A stretch of 64,000 nucleotides of DNA. Source: Paracrocinitomix mangrovi (GTDB lineage: Bacteria > Bacteroidota > Bacteroidia > Flavobacteriales_D > Crocinitomicaceae). Under the pieces are notes generated by a model, which made no database searches, was not told where the DNA came from, and worked only from the letters and a program-made list of their open reading frames with translations. The translations under genes were made by a program, and so were the position numbers. This document shows, piece after piece, positions 17,886-27,475 of the stretch. The first letter of the stretch is position 1, and each line of letters begins with the position of its first letter. The stretch covers positions 3,596,001 to 3,660,000 of the forward strand of contig NZ_CP091819.1 of the NCBI RefSeq assembly GCF_019740355.2, in the 5' to 3' direction.

Positions 17886-18365
17886 ATGGATTTGCCTAAA
17901 CACGCACGTACATGGATTTTTCAGTCTAACAGAAAACTGAATCAAGAAGAGGTGGAGTACCTAAACAAGGAATTGGGTGCTTTTGTGAAGGAATGGGCGG
18001 CACATGGCAATGATTTGTACGGTCAGTTTGAAGTAATTTATGACTTGTTTATCTTGATTGCTGTAGACGAAAACAGAGCACCTGCTTCTGGTTGTTCAAT
18101 AGACACACTCAATCGAAAAATCCAGGAATTGGGAGATAAATTAAACGTAAACTTTTTTGACAGATTGCAAATAGCTTACGAAGCAACTGATACAAGTATT
18201 CACATTGCAAGTATGGAGCAATTCAAACAAAAATTATCCGCAGGAGAACTAAACGAAAATACGGTTGTCTATAACAATTTAGTGGCAAATATTGATGAGT
18301 TTGAAGATAATTGGAGAACCACTGTTGCCAATTCATGGCACAAAAATCTGATGAGTTTAATTTGA
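17886..18365 (+). CDS. Conserved cytoplasmic protein of Flavobacteriia, unknown function
   Basis: 159 residues, no signal peptide, no membrane segment. It contains HARTWIFQSNRKLN, FVKEWAAHGNDLYGQFEV and APASGCSIDTL, a pattern I recognise from a conserved Bacteroidota family commonly mislabelled 'ABC transporter ATPase'; there is no Walker motif here. Conserved Cys and aromatic residues suggest a small enzyme or binding protein, but no function is established. It begins two bases after the Ppx gene, and its stop TGA overlaps a TTG start of the CAP-domain gene. Confidence 0.75.
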   Translation: MDLPKHARTWIFQSNRKLNQEEVEYLNKELGAFVKEWAAHGNDLYGQFEVIYDLFILIAVDENRAPASGCSIDTLNRKIQELGDKLNVNFFDRLQIAYEATDTSIHIASMEQFKQKLSAGELNENTVVYNNLVANIDEFEDNWRTTVANSWHKNLMSLI

Positions 18366-20707
18366 GAAAATTACTATTCATATCGCTTTTGTTCATAGCC
18401 CAATTTTCAAGGGCTCAAGAAGAACTGGTTGAGTTGAAAAACTTTGACCATGATCTTTTTCAAAAGTACATGATCATTGAGGTGAATAAACTTCGTGAGC
18501 GTGAAAGAGTAGGAATGGTTGAAAGAGATACAAGTTTGGATAGAGCAGCACAGGACCATGTAGATTATATGGTAGAGAATAATGTGCTTTCTCACAAACA
18601 AAAAGACAAAGAGAAACTTACGCCATTTGATCGAATCAAGTATTATGGTGGCTCGCATAGCAGTGTTGCCGAAAATATTCAGATGATTCCATTGGGTCAA
18701 AAAATTGAAAAAGCCAAGGGTCGTCTTACTTATGAGCGTTTAGCCAGAGACATGATAGGAAACTGGAAAAAATCAAGTGGTCATTTTACCAATATGATCA
18801 ATCAGGATTACGTTGGAATTACACACACCTTCAAAATTAAAAACGGAATGATGTATTGCTGCCAGTTATTGGCTTCGGGTCCGTTTGAAGATAAGTATGC
18901 TTACAAAGAAGGTGATCCATTACATGTGAATGATAAAAATGAGTGTGGAAATTGTAAACGATTCCAAAAAAAGATCAATAAAGATCAAGCCCATTTAGGA
19001 TGGTATACGGTTTCTAATGACTCTGTTTACTATTGGAATACTGATGTGATAGCTGGAGGAGATAAGCGCTCTAGAAAAAACAACATCAAACGGGTTTTTA
19101 GTGCGAATGGCGCAATTGCGGTAGATGTAATTCATCAAGAACAGTTTAACTGTAACGGAACCCCTAATTTTCACAATAGTCTTTATCATGATGGATATTA
19201 TATTGGGTATGTGAGTAAAGCAAGTCTTAAAAATGATCTGCATCCATCCCCTTCTTTAGTGCAGATATATGTAGGACAGAAACCGGCTTTTTTAGATACT
19301 TTTTATCAGGTTGATTTCAATTTAGTGAAGCGTTGGCGACCTTGCATGCACGGATCTACAATTTACATGAATGCAGATTTCTTAAAGCCCTATGAATACT
19401 TTGAAATTCCCAAAAGAGAAGTGCTTGATGAAAATATCATTATTAAAGATTCAATTTTTGTAAAAATCCCATTTAAAAGTGGACAAACAGATCAAGATAC
19501 CTCCATTTTTTATCCGCTGGTACAAACATTAGACAGTCTGGAAAAATCAAATTTCAAGATCAAGCAAATCTTTTTTGATGGTGTGGCTTCTATTGAAGGT
19601 ACCGCTCAGGGTAATGAAGAGCTGTTCAAGAAAAGAGGAGAAATTATTCAAGCTTATTTGCGCAGATATTATCCCGAATTTGAAATGCAGAACGACTTTT
19701 ATGAAAATTTTGACGATTTCAGATTCGGATTAAAAAGATTGGGAGTAAGAAATGCAATGGATATGCCTGAAGATAGTTTAAGGTATTATGCAAATAGTAG
19801 AAAAAATGAAACTGCAATTTCTGATTTGTTAGATGAAACAAGGTTCTCTTCTGTTCGCATAGTATATGAGGATGTAATTCCATTAGAAGATGGTGGATAT
19901 GGTTTTTCTATTGCCAGATTGTCTGATTTGATCAAAGGTGAAGGATTCAGAGATATGATTCCTCTTTATGAAATCTTGGCTCATGATGTATTAAGCGGCA
20001 ATGAAGAGAAAAGAGATTCTCTGGTAAATCTTGAAATTCCTAATAAACCGGGATTTGAAAAGCTTCATTGGTACAATTTTGTGCTGAGATTAAATCTCAA
20101 TGAAGAAAATGTGAATATTGATGAATTGAATCACTTAAAAGATGTTGGTGCCATTCCTACTGATGCCGATTTTCTTGAGTACAGATTGATGTTTAATGTC
20201 TTTAATGGTGATGAATTGATGGACGTTTCAGATTTTTCACAAATCCATGATGAGATAAGGGTTAAACGTCAAAAGGCATGGATTGAGTGTTTAGAGCTGA
20301 TCATGGGAGTACAAAATCACAGATATTCAGATGCAATGGTTGTTCCTATTTTAGTTGAGAATACTTTGAAAAAGAAGTTTGATTTGAATAAAACTTATTT
20401 CATCTGCCAGTATTTAATTGATTGGGGATATACGCAAGAGCCTTATGTGTTGTTGTCTAAATATGCCAGAAGACCGGGGCAGTTCCCAAAACTTTACAAG
20501 CAATATATTAAGTTGGCGTATTTCCTTGGACAGTTTGAAATTGAAAAGGAGTGGAAGAGAATAAAACGTATTTGTGCTAACCTTGCTGAAGCTAATCCAC
20601 AGGAGTTTTGTGACTTGTTTAGATGGAATCAAATGGGGATCAGAGCACTTGATAAAAAAGAAATTGCAGAATTATTCTGTGATAAATGTCGCGAAGACAA
20701 TCCTTGA
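18362..20707 (+). CDS. Secreted CAP-domain protein with an OmpA-like segment
   Basis: The frame is open from 18311, but TTG at 18362 gives a clean signal peptide (MRKLLFISLLFIAQFSRAQ) and overlaps the upstream stop as TTGA; ATG at 18335 is the alternative. About 781 residues from 18362. The N-terminal CAP/SCP domain has VNKLRERERVGMVERD, a cluster of AAQDHVDYM and ENNVLSHKQ, and AENIQMIPLG. A middle part with two cysteines in CGNC follows. Around residues 390-425, IFFDGVASIEGTAQGN and ELFKKRGEIIQAYLR resemble the OmpA peptidoglycan-binding domain. The C-terminal 300 residues are unassigned. Probably a periplasmic or outer-membrane-associated protein; exact role unknown. Confidence 0.75.
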   Translation: MRKLLFISLLFIAQFSRAQEELVELKNFDHDLFQKYMIIEVNKLRERERVGMVERDTSLDRAAQDHVDYMVENNVLSHKQKDKEKLTPFDRIKYYGGSHSSVAENIQMIPLGQKIEKAKGRLTYERLARDMIGNWKKSSGHFTNMINQDYVGITHTFKIKNGMMYCCQLLASGPFEDKYAYKEGDPLHVNDKNECGNCKRFQKKINKDQAHLGWYTVSNDSVYYWNTDVIAGGDKRSRKNNIKRVFSANGAIAVDVIHQEQFNCNGTPNFHNSLYHDGYYIGYVSKASLKNDLHPSPSLVQIYVGQKPAFLDTFYQVDFNLVKRWRPCMHGSTIYMNADFLKPYEYFEIPKREVLDENIIIKDSIFVKIPFKSGQTDQDTSIFYPLVQTLDSLEKSNFKIKQIFFDGVASIEGTAQGNEELFKKRGEIIQAYLRRYYPEFEMQNDFYENFDDFRFGLKRLGVRNAMDMPEDSLRYYANSRKNETAISDLLDETRFSSVRIVYEDVIPLEDGGYGFSIARLSDLIKGEGFRDMIPLYEILAHDVLSGNEEKRDSLVNLEIPNKPGFEKLHWYNFVLRLNLNEENVNIDELNHLKDVGAIPTDADFLEYRLMFNVFNGDELMDVSDFSQIHDEIRVKRQKAWIECLELIMGVQNHRYSDAMVVPILVENTLKKKFDLNKTYFICQYLIDWGYTQEPYVLLSKYARRPGQFPKLYKQYIKLAYFLGQFEIEKEWKRIKRICANLAEANPQEFCDLFRWNQMGIRALDKKEIAELFCDKCREDNP

Positions 20708-20722
20708 TTTTTATTGAATTAT

Positions 20723-20730
20723 TAGTTTTG
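20723..20730 (+). promoter_or_regulatory. -7 element (TAGTTTTG) of mscS no. 1
   Basis: TAGTTTTG fits TAnnTTTG; the ATG at 20750 is 19 bases downstream. A TTG 16 bases upstream is a weak -33 candidate. Confidence 0.45.
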
Positions 20731-20749
20731 TCCCAAATTTTGAATCGCT

Positions 20750-21955
20750 ATGAACTTTTGGGAAAAATACTATTACGGAAATACTATTCTTGATTATGCT
20801 ATTTGTCTTGGAATTATTCTAGGAGCAATAATCGTAGCCAAGATCCTTTATTGGGTATCTAGTAACATCATTAAAAAGCTTACTGCTAAAACAAAAACCA
20901 ACCTGGATGACATTATTGTTGATAAGGTAGAAGAGCCGGTAATGTTTGGTTTGGTGATTGGTGCTTCTTGGTGGGCTATTAATCGTTTAAATTTTGTAAA
21001 AAGCAAATTAACAATTGATAGATACACCGAAATTTACACTTCAAACTATGGAGTTCCTCCTAGTGAAGAACACCTAGAACAAGTAACTCAAATTGACAAA
21101 ACTGTTGAAGCAGTTGGAGGCATTGCACAACCTTTTATTGAATACCCATATTGGGAAAACTTTGTTCATCACTTATTCGGATTTTTGGTTGTAGTAAACG
21201 TGACGTGGTTAATTGTACGTTTACTTGATGCTTTAATTGAAGAGTACGTAGTGCCGTTGGCTGAAAAAACTAAATCTGATTTGGATGACCAGTTATTGCC
21301 ATTGTTCCGCAAAGGAATGAAAGTGATTATCTGGGCCTTGGGTATTATTATCGGCTTGAACAATGCCGGATATGATGTTGGGGCAATTATTGCAGGTTTA
21401 GGAATTGGAGGTTTGGCTTTTGCTTTAGCTGCGCAAGACACTGTGAAAAACTTCTTTGGAGGTATCATGATTTTTGCGGATAAACCATTTCAAATTGGTG
21501 ATAGAATTGTGATTGGAGGAATTGAAGGTGTGGTAGAAGAAATAGGAATTAGATCTACCAGAATCAAAACCTTGGCAGGGAGACAGGTAACAGTACCTAA
21601 CTCTAAATTCTCAGATGACGCAGTAGAAAATGTTGATCGTGAACCAAACAGAAAAGTAATCTTAAACTTAGGTTTAACTTATGATATGAATGCTGATCAA
21701 ATGCAAAGAGGAATTGATATCCTTAAAGAGATTGCAGCTGAGAATAAAGAAAATCTGGAAGAAGATATTTCAGTTGGATTTAATGCATTTGGAGATTTCT
21801 CATTGGGAATCATCTTTATTTATTACATCAAAAAGGGAGCGGATATTTTGCAAACACAAACTGATATCAATATGATGATATTAAAAAGGTTTGCTGATGA
21901 AGGATTAGATATGGCCTTCCCAACTCAAACAATTTATCATCAACAGATAAAGTAA
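20750..21955 (+). CDS. MscS-family mechanosensitive channel, no. 1 of 3
   Basis: 401 residues. Four to five hydrophobic helices precede the MscS core. The pore helix with glycine/alanine packing is NNAGYDVGAIIAGLGIGGLA (about residues 203-222), followed by the gate region FALAAQDTVKNFFGGIMIF. The cytoplasmic beta-domain has FQIGDRIVIGGIEGVVEEIG and VTVPNSKF. The N-terminal extension of about 150 residues with two or three extra helices places it with longer MscS proteins. Such channels open under membrane tension to release solutes after osmotic downshift. A strong terminator follows at 21962. Confidence 0.93.
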   Translation: MNFWEKYYYGNTILDYAICLGIILGAIIVAKILYWVSSNIIKKLTAKTKTNLDDIIVDKVEEPVMFGLVIGASWWAINRLNFVKSKLTIDRYTEIYTSNYGVPPSEEHLEQVTQIDKTVEAVGGIAQPFIEYPYWENFVHHLFGFLVVVNVTWLIVRLLDALIEEYVVPLAEKTKSDLDDQLLPLFRKGMKVIIWALGIIIGLNNAGYDVGAIIAGLGIGGLAFALAAQDTVKNFFGGIMIFADKPFQIGDRIVIGGIEGVVEEIGIRSTRIKTLAGRQVTVPNSKFSDDAVENVDREPNRKVILNLGLTYDMNADQMQRGIDILKEIAAENKENLEEDISVGFNAFGDFSLGIIFIYYIKKGADILQTQTDINMMILKRFADEGLDMAFPTQTIYHQQIK

Positions 21956-21961
21956 TTAAAC

Positions 21962-21995
21962 AAAAAAGCCTGTCTCATTTGAGTCAGGCTTTTTT
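21962..21995. terminator. Bidirectional hairpin terminator
   Basis: Stem AAAAAAGCCTG / CAGGCTTTTTT with an inner loop TCTCATTTGAGT, T-run on the plus strand and A-run on the other. It separates mscS from the convergent gene at 22015. Confidence 0.9.
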
Positions 21996-22014
21996 AATTG
22001 TTAATTTATAGGGA

Positions 22015-22449
22015 TTAGTGCTTGCCGAAAAGCGTTACTACCGCTCTTCCTTTTCCTACAGGCACTGATTTGTAATTCAATTTTACCTTTTTGATAATTC
22101 TCTTGTTTCCTGGTAAGTCAATAATTCTTGTGTAAGTACCAGGAGCAAACTTTTTGTTGAATACAACATTTTGATTGTCTCCATTTCCAAAAATGATATT
22201 CATGTTTAACAAGTGAATAGGTGCTTTCATGATTTTTAATCTCACTTTAGTGAAAACTCCATCCATAACTGTTACAGGAATTTCATCATGTTCAGCTTGC
22301 ATGTTTACAATTCTTGATCCTAATTTATCCCATCCTTCGTCTTGAAGATAAGCTTTAATAGGAGTAACTGCTTGTGCCTTTGCTCCGGCAAATGACATTG
22401 GAGCCAAAATTACCATTGCTACTAGCGTGAATATTTTTATAGTTTTCAT
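22015..22449 (-). CDS. Small secreted protein of unknown function
   Basis: 144 residues with a clear signal peptide (IFTLVAMVILAPMSFAGAKA). The mature part is beta-rich with WDKLGSRIVNMQAEHDEIPV near the start and two conserved-looking basic strands (RIIKKVKLNYKSVPV). I do not recognise the family with certainty; it resembles DUF2541-like periplasmic proteins in size and in the LGSR-V...D motif, but that is weak. It is transcribed alone, convergent with mscS. Confidence 0.65.
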   Translation of the reverse strand: MKTIKIFTLVAMVILAPMSFAGAKAQAVTPIKAYLQDEGWDKLGSRIVNMQAEHDEIPVTVMDGVFTKVRLKIMKAPIHLLNMNIIFGNGDNQNVVFNKKFAPGTYTRIIDLPGNKRIIKKVKLNYKSVPVGKGRAVVTLFGKH

Positions 22450-22709
22450 ATCTCGGTGTTTATGGTTTTTCTCTTTTTAATTTGAACCCAACCAATATAC
22501 AAATTAAGTGGATTCAACTCAGGAGATTCTTAATTCTATTTTTCAAATCTACCTGAATCTGAATAAAATGTATCATAAACCTTGCCAAAAATATCTTCAA
22601 TTTTGGACTGGTTTATTAATAGTATTCATTTTGTACTTATATCAATGGTTATAAGGGGTTTGTAAATTGTTTGATATGTGTAAGAATAATGTCTTTTAAT
22701 TTGTGTGAT

Positions 22710-22737
22710 TTAATACTTATCTATAGATTAGTATTAA
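22710..22737. promoter_or_regulatory. 28-bp near-perfect palindrome before a T9SS substrate gene
   Basis: The 303-base gap 22450-22752 has no gene. Its striking part is a 28-base palindrome: arms TTAATACT (22710-22717) and AGTATTAA (22730-22737) around the perfect core ATCTATAGAT. Only one position pair (T/T at 22718 and 22729) fails, giving 26 of 28 matching bases. It ends 15 bases before the ATG at 22753. Operator is the simplest reading. The rest of the gap is AT-rich sequence in which I see nothing firm. Confidence 0.6.
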
Positions 22738-22752
22738 CCTAAAACTTATAAA

Positions 22753-23628
22753 ATGAAAAAGATAATTCTATCTATGCTGCTACTTGTTGCTGGCAATCAA
22801 ATCAAAGCTCAATCTTATGAATCCGTTTTCTCTGATACTACTTCACAGTGGAATATTGTGCGAGCTGCCGCCTGTGATCTATTTTGTTACGGAGATTATA
22901 AAGTAACCGATACTGTTTTATTTGACACTACTTATTATTTTAAATTGAATACTTCAGGAGGAATGTTTTTTGATAATCCAATTTATGTCCGAGAAGATTC
23001 AACTTCAGGAAAAGTTTGGTATTATGATTATCAATTTAGTCAAGCTGAATACCTAACTATGGATTTAAGTCTTGGAGTAGGTGATACTTTTGTTTATTAC
23101 AGTTCACCAACTATTGCCTATGATGCAATTGTAGATACTGTATACTATGTTAATGGTAAAAAGCATGTTCAAATCGGAGCATTAATTAATATTTGTGGTA
23201 CCGTGTTTGACACAATTGTTTTTATTGAGGGTACCGGAACCACTGCGGGTTTTGCATTCCAAAATTCCAGTTCAGATTTATCTAATATTAACGAATATCT
23301 TCTATGTCATTCAAAAGATTCTGTAAATGTTTATGCAGAAACATATTTTAATGGCGCATGCCAGTTATGTATGCTTGGCTTACAAGAGAACCAATTCGAA
23401 TTTGAAGTATTTCCAAATCCTGCAAATGATTTATTAAATATTAAATTGTCTGCGCAGGAGCAGTATGATGTTGAATTATTTGATGTTTCAGGGAAGACCG
23501 TACTAACAAATAACAATCTGTCCGGGAATCAAATCTTATCGCTTAATGAGCTTAAAAGTGGATCGTATCTGATTCAAATTACCCTCCAAAATGGATCAAA
23601 AAGCATAAAAAAGTTTGTGAAGCAATAG
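22753..23628 (+). CDS. Secreted protein with type A T9SS sorting domain
   Basis: 291 residues. A signal peptide (MKKIILSMLLLVAGNQIKAQ) is followed by about 190 residues of beta-rich sequence with several aromatic-Tyr/Thr clusters and cysteines (AACDLFCYGDY, NICGTVF, CQLC). The C-terminus has FEVFPNPANDLLNI, LFDVSGKTVL and a final SGSYLIQITLQNG, the standard type A sorting domain, so it should leave by type IX secretion and be surface-attached. The function of the mature domain is unknown. It stands alone, 300 bases after the divergent gene, with a 28-base palindrome in front. Confidence 0.85.
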   Translation: MKKIILSMLLLVAGNQIKAQSYESVFSDTTSQWNIVRAAACDLFCYGDYKVTDTVLFDTTYYFKLNTSGGMFFDNPIYVREDSTSGKVWYYDYQFSQAEYLTMDLSLGVGDTFVYYSSPTIAYDAIVDTVYYVNGKKHVQIGALINICGTVFDTIVFIEGTGTTAGFAFQNSSSDLSNINEYLLCHSKDSVNVYAETYFNGACQLCMLGLQENQFEFEVFPNPANDLLNIKLSAQEQYDVELFDVSGKTVLTNNNLSGNQILSLNELKSGSYLIQITLQNGSKSIKKFVKQ

Positions 23629-23839
23629 CGTAAACGGTTCATAGTTAATTATTTTTAAATCTACTGTACCAAAACTTAAGGCTACATCTTATAATGTGAA
23701 GTAAAGATTAAGTTTTGAAGCAGCTATAGCCAACCAGTCTTGACTTTAGACGCTTGATTCTTGACTCTTTTTAAACTTAGACACATTTAAATTTTAATAA
23801 TTTTTGAGTTTTTTAAGACTTAGGCGATTCGATTATTTA

Positions 23840-23847
23840 TAATTTTG
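23840..23847 (+). promoter_or_regulatory. -7 element (TAATTTTG) of the gldF operon
   Basis: Perfect TAnnTTTG, 11 bases before the ATG at 23859. No -33 box at the normal distance. Confidence 0.45.
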
Positions 23848-23858
23848 ACCCCTAGTAT

Positions 23859-24590
23859 ATGAAGGCACTCTATTTAAAAGAAATACGCAGCTTTCTGGGA
23901 TCAATAATCGGCTATATTTTTATAGCTATTTTTTTGATTCTGAACTCCCTGTTTTTATGGGTGATTGAAAATGAAAACAATGTTTTAGATGGCGGAACAG
24001 CTGATCTTTACGGTTTTTTCAGTATTTCACCTATAATATTTCTGATATTAATTCCGGCAATAACTATGCGTTCTTTTTCTGAGGAAAAGCGAACAGGAAC
24101 TATTGAGTTGCTTTTTACCAGACCTCTTTCTGATCTTTCTATCATTCTGGCAAAATACCTGGCGGGCTTAACATTAGTAGCTATTTCATTATTGCCTACT
24201 TTGATTTATTATTTCACGGTTTACAAATTAGGAGATCCGGTTGGGATTGTGGATGATGGTGCAACCATTACGTCATACCTGGGATTGTTTTTTGTTGGTG
24301 CATGTCTGGTAGCTGTCGGTATTTTCGCATCTAGTATTACTAATAGTCAGATTGTTTCATTCATTTTGGCCATTTTCCTTTCATTCATCTTTTTGTTAGG
24401 ATTAGATATGCTGGCTGTTTTTAGCAAGTTTGGCGGTTTGGATTTTATCCTGAGAAATCTTGGAATTATTGAACATTATCACTCCATTCAACGTGGAGTT
24501 ATTGATACACGCGACATAGTTTATTTTATAAGTTTTGTAGCAATTTTCCTGACTTTTACAAAGTTGGTGCTGCAATCCAGAAAATGGTAA
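23859..24590 (+). CDS. gldF: GldF, gliding-associated ABC-2 permease
   Basis: 243 residues, six membrane helices. It opens MKALYLKEIRSFLGSIIGYI, with the typical helix-1 sequence, and carries TMRSFSEEKRTGTIELLFTRPLSD, the conserved ABC-2 cytoplasmic loop. The pattern and the neighbour gldG identify it as GldF, the permease of the ABC complex that Flavobacterium johnsoniae needs for gliding and that acts with GldA and GldG. GldG starts two bases downstream. No gldA is adjacent; the ATPase must be elsewhere. Confidence 0.9.
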   Translation: MKALYLKEIRSFLGSIIGYIFIAIFLILNSLFLWVIENENNVLDGGTADLYGFFSISPIIFLILIPAITMRSFSEEKRTGTIELLFTRPLSDLSIILAKYLAGLTLVAISLLPTLIYYFTVYKLGDPVGIVDDGATITSYLGLFFVGACLVAVGIFASSITNSQIVSFILAIFLSFIFLLGLDMLAVFSKFGGLDFILRNLGIIEHYHSIQRGVIDTRDIVYFISFVAIFLTFTKLVLQSRKW

Positions 24591-24591
24591 G

Positions 24592-26367
24592 ATGGCAGAA
24601 GAGAAGAAGAAAAATAATATGTCTTCAGACATTGTAACGCATGTAGGATTGGTGGCGATCATCATCTTATTGAATTACATTCTTTCTTTTTATTTCGGTA
24701 GGTTTGATCTTACTGAAGATAAACGTCACTCATTATCACAAAACACTATTGATCTACTCCAGGATGAAGATCGAATCAAAGACCGTATCTTCTTCAAAAT
24801 TTATTTGGATGGTGATTTACCTGCAGATTTGAAAAAGATTCGAAATGCAGTGCAAGAAAAATTAGATGAATTCCGCGTTTATGCCGGTGACAATATTCAA
24901 TACGAATTTATTGATCCGGACGGTTCTGATGATGAGGAGTTTAATAATGAAGTTAAAAACATCATTTATCAAGAAGGAATTCAGTTTTGTGATGTGAAAA
25001 TTCAATCCTCAGGTGAGCAAAAAGTGAAAACTGTCTGGCCTGGTGCGTTAATTGAATATAAAGGTACTACCATGGATATGGTGCAGTTTTTTAATATTAA
25101 AACTGTACAAAGTGAAGAGTTGTTGAGAAACATTTCTGAACAGGCAATTAATAATCTGGAATATCAACTAATATCTGCTGTTAGAAGAGTTACTACAGAC
25201 AACAAAAAAACGGTGTCTTTTCTTCATGGCCACGGTGAGTTAAGACCGCATCAAACAAATGATGTAAGAAAAGGTTTAGATAGGTATTATTTTGTAGATG
25301 ATATTGAAATCAATGGTCAAATCAGTGCTTTAGATAATACTGATGCCTTGATAGTGGCAAAACCTTCAAGTAGGTTTACTGAGAAGGATAAGTTCGTAAT
25401 CGACCAGTTTGTAATGAATGGTGGACGTGTCCTTTGGTTTATTGATCCTTTAGATGTTCGAAGAGATTCATTAACCAAAACAGGGATGACGTTTGGAATC
25501 TCTCAAAATCTGAACATTGAAAAAGACATGCTTTATAAGTATGGAGTAAGGTTGAATAATGAACTGGTATTAGATGAAAATTGTGGACCTATTTATATTC
25601 CGGGTTATGAATTACAATTTGCCGATTGGTATTTTTACCCATTGTTGCGTCCAGAAAATGCTGAGGTTCATGCTATCACTAAAAATCTTGATCCAATTAG
25701 AATGGAGTATGCAAGTACAATTGATTTGGTAAATGAATCAAATACCGATATCAAGAAAACAGTCATCCTTAAATCAAGTAGAAATTCAATTCTTTACAAA
25801 GCACCGGCTAGAATCAATTATAGTATCATTTTAAAACCACCTAAGTTTGAAAATAACAATCAAGGTGAGTATCCAACTGCAGTAATGCTTGAAGGTAAAT
25901 TTTCTTCTGCATTTGAGAACAAACCAATTTCTGAAGCCTTTTTAAATTCACCGGATTATAGCACAAAGTTTAAAAGTGAGGACACTAAAATGTTAGTGGT
26001 GGCAGATGGTGATGTACTTAGAAATGAGATTTTAGATTCAGTGCCTTATCAAGGTGGATGGAATTATCAATATTGGCCATTGAATAGAGATATTTATGGT
26101 ATTCCTAATATGAATGGTACGCCAAAGTACATTTATGGAAATAAGGAGTTTGTGTTAAATGCAATTGATTACATGTTAGATGATAATTCATTGATTGACA
26201 TTAGAACAAAAACAATTACGTACAGAGGTTTAGATCTGGATAAAGTCAAAGAAGAAAAACAATTTTGGACGTTTTTGAATATCGCCGTTCCTCTTCTTTT
26301 GATCATTTTATTAGCGATTATCCAACTGGTGTTGAGAAAACGCAGATATGCTTCTACCAAATCTTAA
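24592..26367 (+). CDS. gldG: GldG, gliding-associated ABC-type auxiliary protein
   Basis: 591 residues. One N-terminal helix (about residues 15-37) anchors it, followed by GRFDLTEDKRHSLS, the conserved start of the GldG extracytoplasmic domain. VSFLHGHGELRPH and ALIVAKPSSRF occur in the middle, and GGRVLWFIDPL marks the ABC-associated fold. A second helix lies at the C-terminus (about 562-584). It is the partner of GldF, with which it shares a two-base spacing. Both are needed for gliding motility in relatives; the exact transport role is not known. Confidence 0.9.
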   Translation: MAEEKKKNNMSSDIVTHVGLVAIIILLNYILSFYFGRFDLTEDKRHSLSQNTIDLLQDEDRIKDRIFFKIYLDGDLPADLKKIRNAVQEKLDEFRVYAGDNIQYEFIDPDGSDDEEFNNEVKNIIYQEGIQFCDVKIQSSGEQKVKTVWPGALIEYKGTTMDMVQFFNIKTVQSEELLRNISEQAINNLEYQLISAVRRVTTDNKKTVSFLHGHGELRPHQTNDVRKGLDRYYFVDDIEINGQISALDNTDALIVAKPSSRFTEKDKFVIDQFVMNGGRVLWFIDPLDVRRDSLTKTGMTFGISQNLNIEKDMLYKYGVRLNNELVLDENCGPIYIPGYELQFADWYFYPLLRPENAEVHAITKNLDPIRMEYASTIDLVNESNTDIKKTVILKSSRNSILYKAPARINYSIILKPPKFENNNQGEYPTAVMLEGKFSSAFENKPISEAFLNSPDYSTKFKSEDTKMLVVADGDVLRNEILDSVPYQGGWNYQYWPLNRDIYGIPNMNGTPKYIYGNKEFVLNAIDYMLDDNSLIDIRTKTITYRGLDLDKVKEEKQFWTFLNIAVPLLLIILLAIIQLVLRKRRYASTKS

Positions 26368-26380
26368 AAAGAACTGATTC

Positions 26381-27415
26381 ATGAAGAAAACGAGTCTAAT
26401 CATAGTTGTATTAGTTATTGTTGCATTGGGTATTTGGGCCATCCTGCTTATGGATAATGGCGGAGGATCTCAGTTGTCTGATGAGGCTTTATCTGATTTT
26501 GCAATTGAAGACACTGCTAGTATTGACAAGATTATTTTGACTGATACTGAAGGAAACAAAGGTGTTACTTTGTTGAGAGAAGGTGTAAGCTGGACCAATG
26601 TGAATAATGAATGTATTCAGCAACATTTGGTGCAAACCATTTTGGTTACTTTCAAGCATATAATGGTTAAATCTCCGGTTCCAAAAGGTACTGTTGATCA
26701 AGTGAACAAAAATCTAACAACGCACCACAAAAAGGTAGAGATTTATCAAAATGGAAAGTTGCTAAAAACTTGGTATGTCGGTCAGCCGACGCAAGATCAA
26801 TACGGAACTTACATGTTGTTAAAAGATCCGGAAAAAGGCAAGTCTCCTGAACCATTTATCATGTACTTACCTAATATGCATGGTAATTTAGAAACCAGAT
26901 TTATTACAAATCCTCTAGAGTTTGAGTGTACAGAGGTGTTTGCATATGATCCGGCAAATATTAAGTCTGTTAGTGTTGAATTACCTGATTCGGCTCAATT
27001 CAATTTTAAAATTGATGCACTAGATAATAACTTATTTAAGATGAGTTCAAATGGCAATTCAATTGATGGATTTGATACGGTTGCAGTAAGAAACTATCTT
27101 GTAGGTTTCAGAAAAATTCATTTTGAGCAACACAATTATTTAATCAATAAACATTCTGAAGATTCATTAAAACAAACTACTCCTTGGTATAATATTGAGG
27201 TAACTGATAAAGCAGGTGAAACAAATAAAGTTGTTTGTTATCGCAAAAAAATGACTTATGAGCGTTATGATTTTGACGGTAATTTAATTGATTATGACAG
27301 AGATAGACTTTGGGTTGTGTTGAATGATGGGCGTCTGGTTGTTGGTCAGTTTTATGTTTTTGACAAGATTTTAAGAGATTTAAGGTTCTTCACGCAAGGT
27401 CAAACTCCATCTTAA
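26381..27415 (+). CDS. DUF4340 domain protein, gldFG-linked
   Basis: 344 residues with one N-terminal membrane helix (IIVVLVIVALGIWAILLM). The rest is extracytoplasmic and follows the DUF4340 pattern (DKIILTDTEGNKGVTLLREG, TWYVGQPTQDQYGTYMLL). DUF4340 genes commonly follow gldG-like genes in Bacteroidota. It lies 13 bases after gldG, so I take it as the third gene of the operon. Function unknown; a part of the same membrane complex is the obvious guess. Confidence 0.75.
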   Translation: MKKTSLIIVVLVIVALGIWAILLMDNGGGSQLSDEALSDFAIEDTASIDKIILTDTEGNKGVTLLREGVSWTNVNNECIQQHLVQTILVTFKHIMVKSPVPKGTVDQVNKNLTTHHKKVEIYQNGKLLKTWYVGQPTQDQYGTYMLLKDPEKGKSPEPFIMYLPNMHGNLETRFITNPLEFECTEVFAYDPANIKSVSVELPDSAQFNFKIDALDNNLFKMSSNGNSIDGFDTVAVRNYLVGFRKIHFEQHNYLINKHSEDSLKQTTPWYNIEVTDKAGETNKVVCYRKKMTYERYDFDGNLIDYDRDRLWVVLNDGRLVVGQFYVFDKILRDLRFFTQGQTPS

Positions 27416-27475
27416 GTTGGAATCCTAACATATTCAGAGATCTGGCTATCTGTTTCCTTTTTACGTTGAAAACTC

